From Inia geoffrensis (taxonomy: Eukaryota > Chordata > Mammalia > Artiodactyla > Iniidae), in contig CM070910.1 of assembly GCA_036417435.1 (NCBI GenBank), positions 79,654,784 through 79,718,783 of the forward strand: a stretch of 64,000 nt of DNA, given 5' to 3'. The notes under the pieces are model-generated. The model saw nothing but the letters and a program-made list of their open reading frames with translations, had not been told where the DNA came from and made no database searches. Shown here piece by piece: positions 37,211 through 51,097 of the stretch (position 1 is the first letter of the stretch; each line of letters opens with the position of its first letter). A program made the position numbers and the translations under genes.

Positions 37211-38946
37211 TTGGCCAAAAAGGGCGTATGCGTTTTTTCCTGAATATATTCAGGAAAAAACGCATACGCCCTTTTTGGCCAACCAAGCAAGCCTGCAATG
37301 GAAATCCGCACTACAAGGAAGTCTCACTTCCCACCGATCAAAAGGTCCCTCCGAAAAAAATGTAAAATCCAGAGAGGCAGGACAGGCCATGGAGAACCGG
37401 CAGCCTTGTTATGCTGATGGGTGGGATGTAAATTGCCAACAGCCACTCTGGAGAAGTGGATGGTGTTTCCTGGAACAAAGAAAAAACCAAGCTAGAGAGC
37501 CTAGGGCACTTCCACTTATGGTGCTATAGATTCGGAAAATTTAAATGAAAAAGACAGAGCCACACCAAAGTTTGGGGCTGCTCTGTGTACGGGAACCTTG
37601 ACTATGGTACAATTTCAATAGCCCAGAAAGAGAAAAATGGATATAGAAGTTGTGGTACATCCCTACAATGGAATATCACTCAACAATGAAATCAATGGCC
37701 ACAGACCAGTAGCAGCATAATGAGTGGATTTAGTTACGATGATTTTAAGTGAAATAAGTCACACAGAAAAAGAAACATCATAAGATATCACTAATACCGG
37801 GAATGGAAACACGGCTAACCATGAACTGCATTTCAAAACACAGCAGAGTCTCACATTTACAAAAGAAATTTATGCTTGCTTAAGGTCAAAGGAGAGTGGG
37901 GAGGGTGCATAAAACCAGAGATTGACATTAGGACAGATACCATTCCATAAGACAAATATATATTAGACAAGACCTACTCCTCGCTCAACCAAATCGACTC
38001 AACAACCCATATTCCATACATAGGAATATACCTGACTGTGAAGAAACTTAAAACCCATACATTTATAGGTCTCCATAAGAAAATCACTTGTGTACAGCAG
38101 CATACACACAGCAGTGTAAATAAGCTAAATCCCCTTATAAAAATAAATTTGAAAAAGAAAGCACAAGAACTGTGAAATAGAGAGAAATTCTTAAATAAGT
38201 CCTTGAGGGCTTGCGAGAAATCTTGGATTTACCACCTCTACATCACCAGCTGTGGGAGAGATAAGGCTGGACACTTGGGACTGATACTATTGGTGAGGGA
38301 ATGCAGACCCTCTGAGGTAATGGTGCATGATTCCCATTCCACGGGTCCCAAATCTCCACGTTTAAGGGAGTTATCCTTCAGCTAAAATATGCATGGAAAA
38401 CCCAGAATATGGTCCACGAAGTGATCAGGCAAAATTTCTAAAATTCATCGCCATTTCCCCCCCCTGTTACTCGAGTTCGCCTTTCCAGATGCGATATTAA
38501 CATTCTCCCCAATTCGAGAGTCATTGCCTTTGACCTCTTGCTTGGCACAGTTTGCAATTTCTGTGGAAGATGAGCAGGAATAAGGAGAACCAATGAGCGG
38601 CTAACTCGATGTGTTTGGACGGGCACATTGAACGATGATTTCCCTACAGGAAGAAGAATTCACCAAGGGCTCAGCGTGCTATGCCGGCACGAGATTAGGG
38701 CCTGAAGCAATTATTCGGGTTTGCGGTCAGCTCACAAGAAAGCGAGTTGAGAAAAGGAGATTTTTGGCACTGTAACTCACAATCCTGCGGAGTTCCAAAT
38801 GACCCCTATCATCCAAAAATTTATTGAAGGAAGACTGTGAAGAGGACTTGAACACGACACAGAATTGCAGAAAACAGATATCAGGTGGTAGATAAGAATT
38901 GCTCTGAAATCGTAGGAAAAGAGGCAGCAGTTCGACAGTGATGCAC
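37211..38946 (+). repeat. Satellite unit 7, 1,736 bp
   Basis: Unit 5-like in its second half ('gtcattgcc', 'gggcacattg', 'attattcggg'). Its first half shares 'gatgggtgggatg' and 'gattttaagtg' with the partial unit at 25,139. Perfect palindrome. Confidence 0.94.
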
Positions 38947-40682
38947 TTGGCCAAAAAGGGCGTATGCGTTTTTTCCTGAATATATTCAGGAAAAAACGCA
39001 TACGCCCTTTTTGGCCAACCAAGCAAGCCTGCAATGGAAATCCGCACTACAAGGAAGTCTCACTTCCCACCGATCAAAAGGGCCCTCCGAAAGAAATGTA
39101 AAATCCAGAGAAGCAGGACAGGCCATGGAAAACCGGCAGCCTTGTTATGCTGATGGGCGGGATGTAAATTGCCAACAGCCACTCTGGAGAAGTGGATGGT
39201 GTTTCCTGGAACAAAGAAAAAACCAAGCTAGAGAGCCTTGGGCACTTCCACTTATGGTGCTATAGATTCGGAAAATTTAAATGAAAAAGACAGAGCCACA
39301 CCAAAGTTTGGGGCTGCTCTGTGTACGGGAACCTTGACTATGGTACAACTTCAATAGCCCAGAAAGAGAAAAATGGATATAGAAGTTGTGGTACATCCCT
39401 ACAATGGAATAGCACTCAACAATGAAATCAATGGCCACAGACCAGTAGCAGCATAATGAGTGGATTTAGTTACGATGATTCTAAGTGAAATAAGTCACAC
39501 AGAAAAAGAAACATCATAAGATATCACTAATACCGGGAATGGAAACACGACTACGCATGAACTGCATTTCAAAACACAGCAGAGTCTCACATTTACAAAG
39601 GAAATTTATGCTTGCTTAAGGTCAAAGGAGAGTGGGGAGGCTGCATAAAACCAGAGATGGACATTAGGACAGATACCATTCCATAAGACAAATATATATT
39701 AGACAAGACCTACTCCTCGCTCAACCAAATCGACTCAACACCCCATATTCCATACCTAGGAATATACCTGACTGTGAAGAAACTTAAAACCCATACATTT
39801 ATAGGTCTCCATAAGAAAATCACTTGTGTACAGCAGCATACACACAGCAGTGTAAATAAGCTAAATCCCCTTATAAAAATAAATTTGAAAAAGAAAGCAC
39901 AAGAACTGTGAAATAGAGAGAAATTCTTAAATAAGTCCTTGAGGGCTTGCGAGAAATCTTGGATTTACCACCTCTACATCACCAGCTGTGGGAGAGATAA
40001 GGCTGGACACTTGGGAGTGATACTATTGGTGAGGGAATGCAGACCCTCTGAGGTAATGGTGCATGATTCCCATTCCACGGGTCCCAAATCTCCACGTTTA
40101 AGGGAATTATCCTTCAGCTAAAATATGCACGGAAAACCCAGAATATGGTCCACGAAGTGATCAGGCAAAATTTCTAAAATTCATCGCCATTTCCCCCCCC
40201 TGTTACTCGAGTTCGCCTTTCCAGATGCGATATTAACATTCTCCCCAATTCGAGAGTCAGTGCCTTTGACCTCTTGCTTGGCACAGTTTGCAATTTCTGT
40301 GGAAGATGAGCAGGAATAAGGAGAACCAATGAGCGGCTAACTCGATGTGTTTGGACGGGCACATTGAACGATGATTTCCCTACAGGAAGAAGAATTCACC
40401 AAAGGCTCAGCGTGCCATGCCGGCACGAGATTAGGGCCTGAAGCAATTATTCAGGTTTGCGGTCAGCTCACAAGAAAGCGAGTTGAGAAAAGGAGATTTT
40501 TGGCACTGTAACTCACAATCCTGCGGAGTTCCAAATGACCCCTATCATCCAAAAATTTATTGAAGGAAGACTGTGAAGAGGACTTGAACACGACACAGAA
40601 TTGCAGAAAACAGATATCAGGTTGTAGATAAGAATTGCTCTGAAATCGTAGGAAAAGAGGCAGCAGTTCGACAGTGATGCAC
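38947..40682 (+). repeat. Satellite unit 8, 1,736 bp, mosaic
   Basis: First half as unit 6. Second half switches to 'gggcacattg' with 'caggttgtag', as in units 11 and 17. A recombinant-looking unit at the border between the 2-unit and 3-unit rhythms. Confidence 0.93.
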
Positions 40683-42418
40683 TTGGCCAAAAAGGGCGTA
40701 TGCGTTTTTTCCTGAATATATTCAGGAAAAAACGCATACGCCCTTTTTGGCCAACCAAGCAAGCCTGCAATGGAAATCCGCACTACAAGGAAGTCTCACT
40801 TCCCACCGATCAAAAGGGCCCTCCGAAAAAAATGTATAATCCAGAGAGGCAGGACAGGCCATGGAGAACCGGCAGCCTTGTTATGCTGATGGGCGGGATG
40901 TAAATTGCCAACAGCCACTCTGGAAAAGTGGATGGTGTTTCCTGGAACAAAGAAAAAACCAAGCTAGAGACCCTAGGGCACTTCCACTTATGGTGCTATA
41001 GATTCGGAAAATTTAAATGAAAAAGACAGAGCCACACCAAAGTTTGGGGCTGCTCTGTGTACGGGAACCTTGACTATGGTACAATTTCAATAGCCCAGAA
41101 AGAGAAAAATGGATATAGAAGTTGTGGTACATCCCTACAATGGAATATCACTCAACAATGAAATCAATGGCCACAGACCAGTAGCAGCATAATGAGTGGA
41201 TTTAGTTACGATGATTCTAAGTGAAATAAGTCACACAGAAAAAGAAACATCATAAGATATCACTAATACCGGGAATGGAAACATGACTACGCATGAACTG
41301 CATTTCAAAACACAGCAGAGTCTCACATTTACAAAGGAAATTTATGCTTTCTTAAGGTCAAAGGAGAGTGGGGAGGCTGCATAAAACCAGAGATTGACAT
41401 TAGGACAGATACCATTCCATAAGCCAAATATATATTAGGCAAGACCTACTCCTCGCTCAACCAAATGGACTCAACACCCCGTATTCCATACCTAGGAATA
41501 TACCTGACTGTGAAGAAACTTAAAACCCATACATTTATAGGTCCCCATAAGAAAATCACTTGTATACAGCAGCATACACACAGCAGTGTAAATAAGCTAA
41601 ATCCCCTTATAAAAATAAATTTGAAAAAGAAAGCACACGAACTGTGAAATAGAGAGAAATTCTTAAATAAGTCCTTGAGGGCTTGCGAGAAATCTTGGAT
41701 TTACCACCTCTACATCACCAGCTGTGGGAGAGATAAGGCTGGACACTTGGGACTGATACTATTGGTGAGGGAATGCAGACCCTCTGAGGTAATGGTGCAT
41801 GATTCCCATTCCACGGGTCCCAAATCTCCACGTTTAAGGGAATTATCCTTCAGCTAAAATATGCATGGAAAACCCAGAATATGGTCCACGAAGTGATCAG
41901 GCAAAATTTCTAAAATTCATCGCCATTTTCCCCCCCTGTTACTCGAGTTCGCCTTTCCAGATGCGATATTAACATTCTCCCCACTTCGAGAGTCAGTGCC
42001 TTTGACCTCTTGCTTGGCACAGTTTGCAATTTCTGTGGAAGATGAGCAGGAATAAGGAGAACCAATGAGCGGCTAACTCGATGTGTTTGGACGGGAACAT
42101 TGAACGATGATTTCCCTACAGGAAGAAGAATTCACCAAAGGCTCAGCGTGCCATGCCGGAACGAGATTAGGGCCTGAAGCAATTTTTCGGATTTGCGGTC
42201 AGCTCACAAGAAAGCGAGTTGAGAAAAGGAGATTTTTGGCACTGTAACTCACAATCCTGCGGAGTTCCAAATGACCCCTATCATCCAACAATTTATTGAA
42301 GGAAGACTGTGAAGAGGACTTGAACACGACACAGAATTGCAGAAAAGAGATATCAGGTGGTAGATAAGAATTGCTCTGAAATCGTAGGAAAAGAGGCAGC
42401 AGTTCGACAGTGATGCAC
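40683..42418 (+). repeat. Satellite unit 9, 1,736 bp
   Basis: Carries 'ctctggaaaagtgg' and 'aaatggactc', shared with units 12 and 18, then 'aaaagagatatc' and 'ccaacaattt'. Private 'aatgtataatcc' stops the usual 84-codon frame. Perfect palindrome. Confidence 0.94.
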
Positions 42419-44154
42419 TTGGCCAAAAAGGGCGTATGCGTTTTTTCCTGAATATATTCAGGAAAAAACGCATACTCCCTTTTTGGCCAACCAAGCAAGC
42501 CTGCAATGGAAATCCGCACTACAAGGAAGTATCACTTCCCACCGATCAAAAGGGTCCTCCGAAAGAAATGTAAAATCCAGAGAGGCAGGACAGGCCATGG
42601 AGAACCGGCAGCCTTGTTATGCTGATGGGCGGGATGTAAATTGCCAACAGCCACTCTGGAGAAGTGGATGGTGTTTCCTGGAACAAAGAAAAAACCAAGC
42701 TAGAGAGCCTAGGGCACTTCCACTTATGGTGCTATAGATTCGGAAAATTTAAATGAAAAAGACAGAGCCACACCAAAGTTTGGGGCTGCTCTGTGTACGG
42801 GAACCTTGACTATGGTACAATTTCAATAGCCCAGAAAGAGAAAAATGGATATAGAAGTTGTGGTACATCCCTACAATGGAATATCACTCAACAATGAAAT
42901 CAATGGCCACAGACCAGTAGCAGCATAATGAGTGGATTTAGTTACGATGATTCTAAGTGAAATAAGTCACACAGAAAAAGAAACATCATAAGATATCACT
43001 AATACCGGGAATGGAAACATGACTACGCATGAACTGCATTTCAAAACACAGCAGAGTCTCACATTTACAAAGGAAATTTATGCTTTCTTAAGGTCAAAGG
43101 AGAGTGGGGAGGCTGCATAAAACCAGAGATTGACATTAGGACAGATACCATTCCATAAGCCAAATATATATTAGGCAAGACCTACTCCTCGCTCAACCAA
43201 ATGGACTCAACACCCCGTATTCCATACCTAGGAATATACCTGACTGTGAAGAAACTTAAAACCCATACATTTATAGGTCCCCATAAGAAAATCACTTGTA
43301 TACAGCAGCATACACACAGCAGTGTAAATAAGCTAAATCCCCTTATAAAAATAAATTTGAAAAAGAAAGCACACGAACTGTGAAATAGAGAGAAATTCTT
43401 AAATAAGTCCTTGAGGGCTTGCGAGAAATCTTGGATTTACCACCTCTACATCACCAGCTGTGGGAGAGATAAGGCTGGACACTTGGGACTGATACTATTG
43501 GTGAGGGAATGCAGACCCTCTGAGGTAATGGTGCATGATTCCCATTCCACGGGTCCCAAATCTCCACGTTTAAGGGAATTATCCTTCAGCTAAAATATGC
43601 ATGGAAAACCCAGAATATGGTCCACGAAGTGATCAGGCAAAATTTCTAAAATTCATCGCCATTTTCCCCCCCTGTTACTCGAGTTCGCCTTTCCAGATGC
43701 GATATTAACATTCTCCCCACTTCGAGAGTCAGTGCCTTTGACCTCTTGCTTGGCACAGTTTGCAATTTCTGTGGAAGATGAGCAGGAATAAGGAGAACCA
43801 ATGAGCGGCTAACTCGATGTGTTTGGACGGGAACATTGAACGATGATTTCCCTACAGGAAGAAGAATTCACCAAAGGCTCAGCGTGCCATGCCGGAACGA
43901 GATTAGGGCCTGAAGCAATTTTTCGGATTTGCGGTCAGCTCACAAGAAAGCGAGTTGAGAAAAGGAGATTTTTGGCACTGTAACTCACAATCCTGCGGAG
44001 TTCCAAATGACCCCTATCATCCAACAATTTATTGAAGGAAGACTGTGAAGAGGACTTGAACACGACACAGAATTGCAGAAAAGAGATATCAGGTGGTAGA
44101 TAAGAATTGCTCTGAAATCGTAGGAAAAGAGGCAGCAGTTCGACAGTGATGCAC
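42419..44154 (+). repeat. Satellite unit 10, 1,736 bp
   Basis: The palindrome has the CATACTCCC mismatch. 'gaagtatcac' and 'gggtcctccg' are shared with units 13 and 15. Contains 'aaatggactc'. Confidence 0.94.
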
Positions 44155-45890
44155 TTGGCCAAAAAGGGCGTATGCGTTTTTTCCTGAATATATTCAGGAA
44201 AAAACGCATACGCCCTTTTTGGCCAACCAAGCAAGCCTGCAATGGAAATCCGCACTACAAGGAAGTCTCACTTCCCACCGATCAAAAGGTCCCTCCGAAA
44301 AAAATGTAAAATCCAGAGAGGCAGGACAGGCCATGGAGAACCGGCAGCCTTGTTATGCTGATGGGCGGGATGTAAATTGCCAACAGCCACTCTGGAGAAG
44401 TGGATGGTGTTTCCTGGAACAAAGAAAAAAACAAGCTAGAGAGCCTAGGGCACTTCCACTTATGGTGCTATAGATTCGGAAAATTTAAATGAAAAAGACA
44501 GAGCCACACCAAAGTTTGGGGCTGCTCTGTGTACGGGAACCTTGACTATGGTACAATTTCAATAGCCCAGAAAGAGAAAAATGGATATAGAAGTTGTGGT
44601 ACATCCCTACAATGGAATATCACTCAACAATGAAATCAATGGCCACAGACCAGTAGCAGCATAATGAGTGGATTTAGTTACGATGATTCTAAGTGAAATA
44701 AGTCACACAGAAAAAGAAACATCATAAGATATCACTAATACCGGGAATGGAAACACGACTAACCATGAACTGCATTTCAAAACACAGCAGAGTCTCACAT
44801 TTACAAAAGAAATTTATGCTTGCGTAAGGTCAAAGGAGAGTGGGGAGGCTGCATAAAACCAGAGATTGACATTAGGACAGATACCATTCCATAAGACAAA
44901 TATATATTAGACAAGACCTACTCCTCGCTCAACCAAATCGACTCAACACCCCATATTCCATACCTAGGAATATACCTGACTGTGAAGAAACTTAAAACCC
45001 ATACATTTATAGGTTTCCATAAGAAAATCACTTGTGTACAGCAGCATACACACAGCAGTGTAAATAAGCTAAATCCCCTTATAAAAATAAATTTGAAAAA
45101 GAAAGCACAAGAACTGTGAAATAGAGAGAAATTCTTAAATAAGTCCTTGAGGGCTTGCGAGGAACCTTGGATTTACCACCTCTACATCACCAGCTGTGGG
45201 AGAGATAAGGCTGGACACTTGGGACTGATACTATTGGTGAGGGAATGCAGACCCTCTGAGGTAATGGTGCATGATTCCCATTCCACGGGTCCCAAATCTC
45301 CACGTTTAAGGGAGTTATCCTTCAGCTAAAATATGCATGGAAAACCCAGAATATGGTCCACGAAGTGATCAGGCAAAATTTCTAAAATTCATCGCCATTT
45401 CCCCCCCCTGTTACTCGAGTTCGCCTTTCCAGATGCGATATTAACATTCTCCCCAATTCGAGAGTCAGTGCCTTTGACCTCTTGCTTGGCACAGTTTGCA
45501 ATTTCTGTGGAAGATGAGCAGGAATAAGGAGAACCAATGAGCGGCTAACTCGATGTGTTTGGACGGGCACATTGAACGATGATTTCCCTACAGGAAGAAG
45601 AATTCACCAAAGGCTCAGCGTGCCATGCCGGCACGAGATTAGGGCCTGAAGCAATTATTCGGGTTTGCGGTCAGCTCACAAGAAAGCGAGTTGAGAAAAG
45701 GAGATTTTTGGCACTGTAACTCACAATCCTGCGGAGTTCCAAATGACCCCTATCATCCAAAAATTTATTGAAGGAAGACTGTGAAGAGGACTTGAACACG
45801 ACACAGAATTGCAGAAAACAGATATCAGGTTGTAGATAAGAATTGCTCTGAAATCGTAGGAAAAGAGGCAGCAGTTCGACAGTGATGCAC
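44155..45890 (+). repeat. Satellite unit 11, 1,736 bp
   Basis: Rare 'gactaaccatg' and 'cttgcgtaagg' are shared with unit 14. 'gcgaggaaccttgg' and 'caggttgtag' are shared with unit 17. Perfect palindrome. Confidence 0.94.
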
Positions 45891-47625
45891 TTGGCCAAAA
45901 AGGGCGTATGCGTTTTTTCCTGAATATATTCAGGAAAAAACGCATACGCCCTTTTTGGCCAACCAAGCAAGCCTGCAATGGAAATCCGCACTACAAGGAA
46001 GTCTCACTTCCCACCGATCAAAAGGGCCCTCCGAAAAAAATGTAAAATCCAGAGAGGCAGGACAGGCCATGGAGAACCGGCAGCCTTGTTATGCTGATGG
46101 GCGGGATGTAAATTGCCAACAGCCACTCTGGAAAAGTGGATGGTGTTTCCTGGAACAAAGAAAAAACCAAGCTAGAGAGCCTAGGGCACTTCCACTTATG
46201 GTGCTATAGATTCGGAAAATTTAAATGAAAAAGACAGAGCCACACCAAAGTTTGGGGCTGCTCTGTGTACGGGAACCTTGACTATGGTACAATTTCAATA
46301 GCCCAGAAAGAAAAAATGGATATAGAAGTTGTGGTACATCCCTACAATGGAATATCACTCAACAATGAAATCAATGGCCACAGACCAGTAGCAGCATAAT
46401 GAGTGGATTTAGTTACGATGATTCTAAGTGAAATAAGTCACACAGAAAAAGAAACATCATAAGATATCACTAATACCGGGAATGGAAACATGACTACGCA
46501 TGAACTGCATTTCAAAACACAGCAGAGTCTCACATTTACAAAGGAAATTTATGCTTTCTTAAGGTCAAAGGAGAGTGGGGAGGCTGCATAAAACCAGAGA
46601 TTGACATTAGGACAGATACCATTCCATAAGCCAAATATATATTAGGCAAGACCTACTCCTCGCTCAAACAAATGGACTCAACACCCCGTATTCCATACCT
46701 AGGAATATACCTGACTGTGAAGAAACTTAAAACCCATACATTTATAGGTCCCCATAAGAAAATCACTTGTATACAGCAGCATACACACAGCAGTGTAAAT
46801 AAGCTAAATCCCCTTATAAAAATAAATTTGAAAAAGAAAACACACGAACTGTGAAATAGAGAGAAATTCTTAAATAAGTCCTTGAGGGCTTGCGAGAAAT
46901 CTTGGATTTACCACCTCTACATCACCAGCTGTGGGAGAGATAAGGCTGGACAGTTGGGACTGATACTATTGGTGAGGGAATGCAGACCCTCTGAGGTAAT
47001 GGTGCATGATTCCCATTCCACGGGTCCCAAATCTCCACGTTTAAGGGAATTATCCTTCAGCTAAAATATGCATGGAAAACCCAGAATATGGTCCACGAAG
47101 TGATCAGGCAAAATTTCTAAAATTCATCGCCATTTTCCCCCCCTGTTACTCGAGTTCGCCTTTCCAGATGCGATATTAACATTCTCCCCACTTCGAGAGT
47201 CACTGCCTTTGACCTCTTGCTTGGCACAGTTTGCAATTTCTGTGGAAGATGAGCAGGAATAAGGAGAACCAATGAGCGGCTAACTCGATGTGTTTGGACG
47301 GGAACATTGAACGATGATTTCCCTACAGGAAGAAGAATTCACCAAAGGCTCAGCGTGCCATGCCGGAACGAGATTAGGGCCTGAAGCAATTTTTCGGATT
47401 TGCGGTCAGCTCACAAGAAAGCGAGTTGAGAAAAGGAGATTTTTGGCACTGTAACTCACAATCCTGCGGAGTTCCAAATGACCCCTATCATCCAACAATT
47501 TATTGAAGGAAGACTGTGAAGAGGACTTGAACACGACACAGAATTGCAGAAAAGAGATATCAGGTGGTAGATAAGAATTGCTCTGAAATCGTAGGAAAAG
47601 AGGCAGCAGTTCGACAGTGATGCAC
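45891..47625 (+). repeat. Satellite unit 12, 1,735 bp
   Basis: Unit 9-like ('ctctggaaaagtgg', 'aaatggactc'). Lost one base near 46,311 ('agaaagaaaaaatgg'). Perfect palindrome. Confidence 0.94.
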
Positions 47626-49361
47626 TTGGCCAAAAAGGGCGTATGCGTTTTTTCCTGAATATATTCAGGAAAAAACGCATACTCCCTTTTTGGCCAACCA
47701 AGCAAGCCTGCAATGGAAATCCGCACTACAAGGAAGTATCACTTCCCACCGATCAAAAGGGTCCTCCGAAAGAAATGTAAAATCCAGAGAGGCTGGACAG
47801 GCCATGGAGAACCGGCAGCCTTGTTATGCTGATGGGCGGGATGTAAATTGCCAACAGCCACTCTGGAGAAGTGGATGGTGTTTCCTGGAACAAAGAAAAA
47901 ACCAAGCTAGAGAGCCTAGGGCACTTCCACTTATGGTGCTATAGATTCGGAAAATTTAAATGAAAAAGACAGAGCCACACCAAAGTTTGGGGCTGCTCTG
48001 TGTACGGGAACCTTGACTATGGTACAATTTCAATAGCCTAGAAAGAGAAAAATGGATATAGAAGTTGTGGTACATCCTTACAATGGAATATCACTCAACA
48101 ATGAAATCAATGGCCACAGACCAGTAGCAGCATAATGAGTGGATTTAGTTACGATGATTCTAAGTGAAATAAGTCACACAGAAAAAGAAACATCATAAGA
48201 TATCACTAATACCGGGAATGGAAACAAGACAACGCATGAACTGCATTTCAAAACACAACAGAGTCTCACATTTACAAAGGAAATTTATGCTTTCTTAAGG
48301 TCAAAGGAGAGTGGGGAGGCTGCATAAAACCAGAGATTGACATTAGGACAGATACCATTCCATAAGCCAAATATATATTAGGCAAGACCTACTCCTCGCT
48401 CAACCAAATGGACTCAACACCCCGTATTCCATACCTAGGAATATACCTGACTGTGAAGAAACTTAAAACCCATACATTTATAGGTCCCCATAAGAAAATC
48501 ACTTGTATACAGCAGCATACACACAGCAGTGTAAATAAGCTAAATCCCCTTATAAAAATAAATTTGAAAAAGAAAGCACAAGAACTGTGAAATAGAGAGA
48601 AATTCTTAAATAAGTCCTTGAGGGCTTGCGAGAAATCTTGGATTTACCACCTCTACATCACCAGCTGTGGGAGAGATAAGGCTGGACACTTGGGACTGAT
48701 ACTATTGGTGAGGGAATGCAGACCCTCTGAGGTAATGGTGCATGATTCCCATTCCACGGGTCCCAAATCTCCACGTTTAAGGGAATTATCCTTCAGCTAA
48801 AATATGCATGGAAAACCCAGAATATGGTCCACGAAGTGATCAGGCATAATTTCTAAAATTCATCGCCATTTTCCCCCCCTGTTACTCGAGTTGGCCTTTC
48901 CAGATGCGATATTAACATTCTCCCCACTTCGAGAGTCAGTGCCTTTGACCTATTGCTTGGCACAGTTTGCAATTTCTGTGGAAGATGAGCAGGAATAAGG
49001 AGAACCAATGAGCGGCTAACTCGATGTGTTTGGACGGGCACATTGAACGATGATTTCCCTACAGGAAGAAGAATTCACCAAAGGCTCAGCGTGCCATGCC
49101 GGAACGAGATTAGGGCCTGAAGCAATTTTTCGGATTTGCGGTCAGCTCACAAGAAAGCGAGTTGAGAAAAGGAGATTTTTGGCACTGTAACTCACAATCC
49201 TGCGGAGTTCCAAATGACCCCTATCATCCAACAATTTATTGAAGGAAGACTGTGAAGAGGACTTGAACACGACACAGAATTGCAGAAAAGAGATATCAGG
49301 TGGTAGATAAGAATTGCTCTGAAATCGTAGGAAAAGAGGCAGCATTTCGACAGTGATGCAC
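47626..49361 (+). repeat. Satellite unit 13, 1,736 bp
   Basis: Unit 10-like, including the same palindrome mismatch. 'gacaacgcatg' is shared with unit 15. Combines 'gggcacattg' with 'atttttcgga', an unusual marker pairing. Confidence 0.94.
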
Positions 49362-51097
49362 TTGGCCAAAAAGGGCGTATGCGTTTTTTCCTGAATATAT
49401 TCAGGAAAAAACGCATACGCCCTTTTTGGCCAACCAAGCAAGCCTGCAATGGAAATCCGCACTACAAGGAAGTCTCACTTCCCACCGATCAAAAGGTCCC
49501 TCTGAAAAAAATGTAAAATCCAGAGAGGCAGGACAGGCCATGGAGAACCGGCAGCCTTGTTATGCTGATGGGCGGGATGTAAATTGCCAACAGCCACTCT
49601 GGAGAAGTGGATGGTGTTTCCTGGAACAAAGAAAAAACCAAGCTAGAGAGCCTAGGGCACTTCCACTTATGGTGCTATAGATTCGGAAAATTTAAATGAA
49701 AAAGACAGAGCCACACCAAAGTTTGGGGCTGCTCTGTGTACGGGAACCTTGACTATGGTACAATTTCAATAGCCCAGAAAGAGAAAAATGGATATAGAAG
49801 TTGTGGTACATCCCTACAATGGAATATCACTCAACAATGAAATCAATGGCCACAGACCAGTAGCAGCATAATGAGTGGATTTAGTTACGATGATTCTAAG
49901 TGAAATAAGTCACACAGAAAAAGAAACATCATAAGATATCACTAATACCGGGAATGGAAACACGACTAACCATGAACTGCATTTCAAAACACAGCAGAGT
50001 CTCACATTTACAAAAGAAATTTATGCTTGCGTAAGGTCAAAGGAGAGTGGGGAGGCTGCATAAAACCAGAGATTGACATTAGGACAGATACCATTCCATA
50101 AGCCAAATATATATTAGGCAAGACCTACTCCTCGCTCAACCAAATGGACTCAACACCCCGTATTCCATACCTAGGAATATACCTGACTGTGAAGAAACTT
50201 AAAACCCATACATTTATAGGTCCCCATAAGAAAATCACTTGTATACAGCAGCATACACACAGCAGTGTAAATAAGCTAAATCCCCTTATAAAAATAAATT
50301 TGAAAAAGAAAGCACACGAACTGTGAAATAGAGAGAAATTCTTAAATAAGTCCTTGAGGGCTTGCGAGAAATCTTGGATTTACCACCTCTACATCACCAG
50401 CTGTGGGAGAGATAAGGCTGGACACTTGGGACTGATACTATTGGTGAGGGAATGCAGACCCTCTGAGGTAATGGTGCATGATTCCCATTCCACGGGTCCC
50501 AAATCTCCACGTTTAAGGGAATTATCCTTCAGCTAAAATATGCATGGAAAACCCAGAATATGGTCCACGAAGTGATCAGGCAAAATTTCTAAAATTCATC
50601 GCCATTTTCCCCCCCTGTTACTCGAGTTCGCCTTTCCAGATGCGATATTAACATTCTCCCCACTTCGAGAGTCAGTGCCTTTGACCTCTTGCTTGGCACA
50701 GTTTGCAATTTCTGTGGAAGATGAGCAGGAATAAGGAGAACCAATGAGCGGCTAACTCGATGTGTTTGGACGGGAACATTGAACGATGATTTCCCTACAG
50801 GAAGAAGAATTCACCAAAGGCTCAGCGTGCCATGCCGGAACGAGATTAGGGCCTGAAGCAATTTTTCGGATTTGCGGTCAGCTCACAAGAAAGCGAGTTG
50901 AGAAAAAGAGATTTTTGGCACTGTAACTCACAATCCTGCGGAGTTCCAAATGACCCCTATCATCCAACAATTTATTGAAGGAAGACTGTGAAGAGGACTT
51001 GAACACGACACAGAATTGCAGAAAAGAGATATCAGGGGGTAGATAAGAATTGCTCTGAAATCGTAGGAAAAGAGGCAGCAGTTCGACAGTGATGCAC
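49362..51097 (+). repeat. Satellite unit 14, 1,736 bp, mosaic
   Basis: Shares the rare 'gactaaccatg' and 'cttgcgtaagg' with unit 11. About 100 bp later it switches to 'aagccaaatat' and 'aaatggactc', as in units 13 and 15. A clear crossover or conversion point around 50,040-50,100. Confidence 0.94.
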
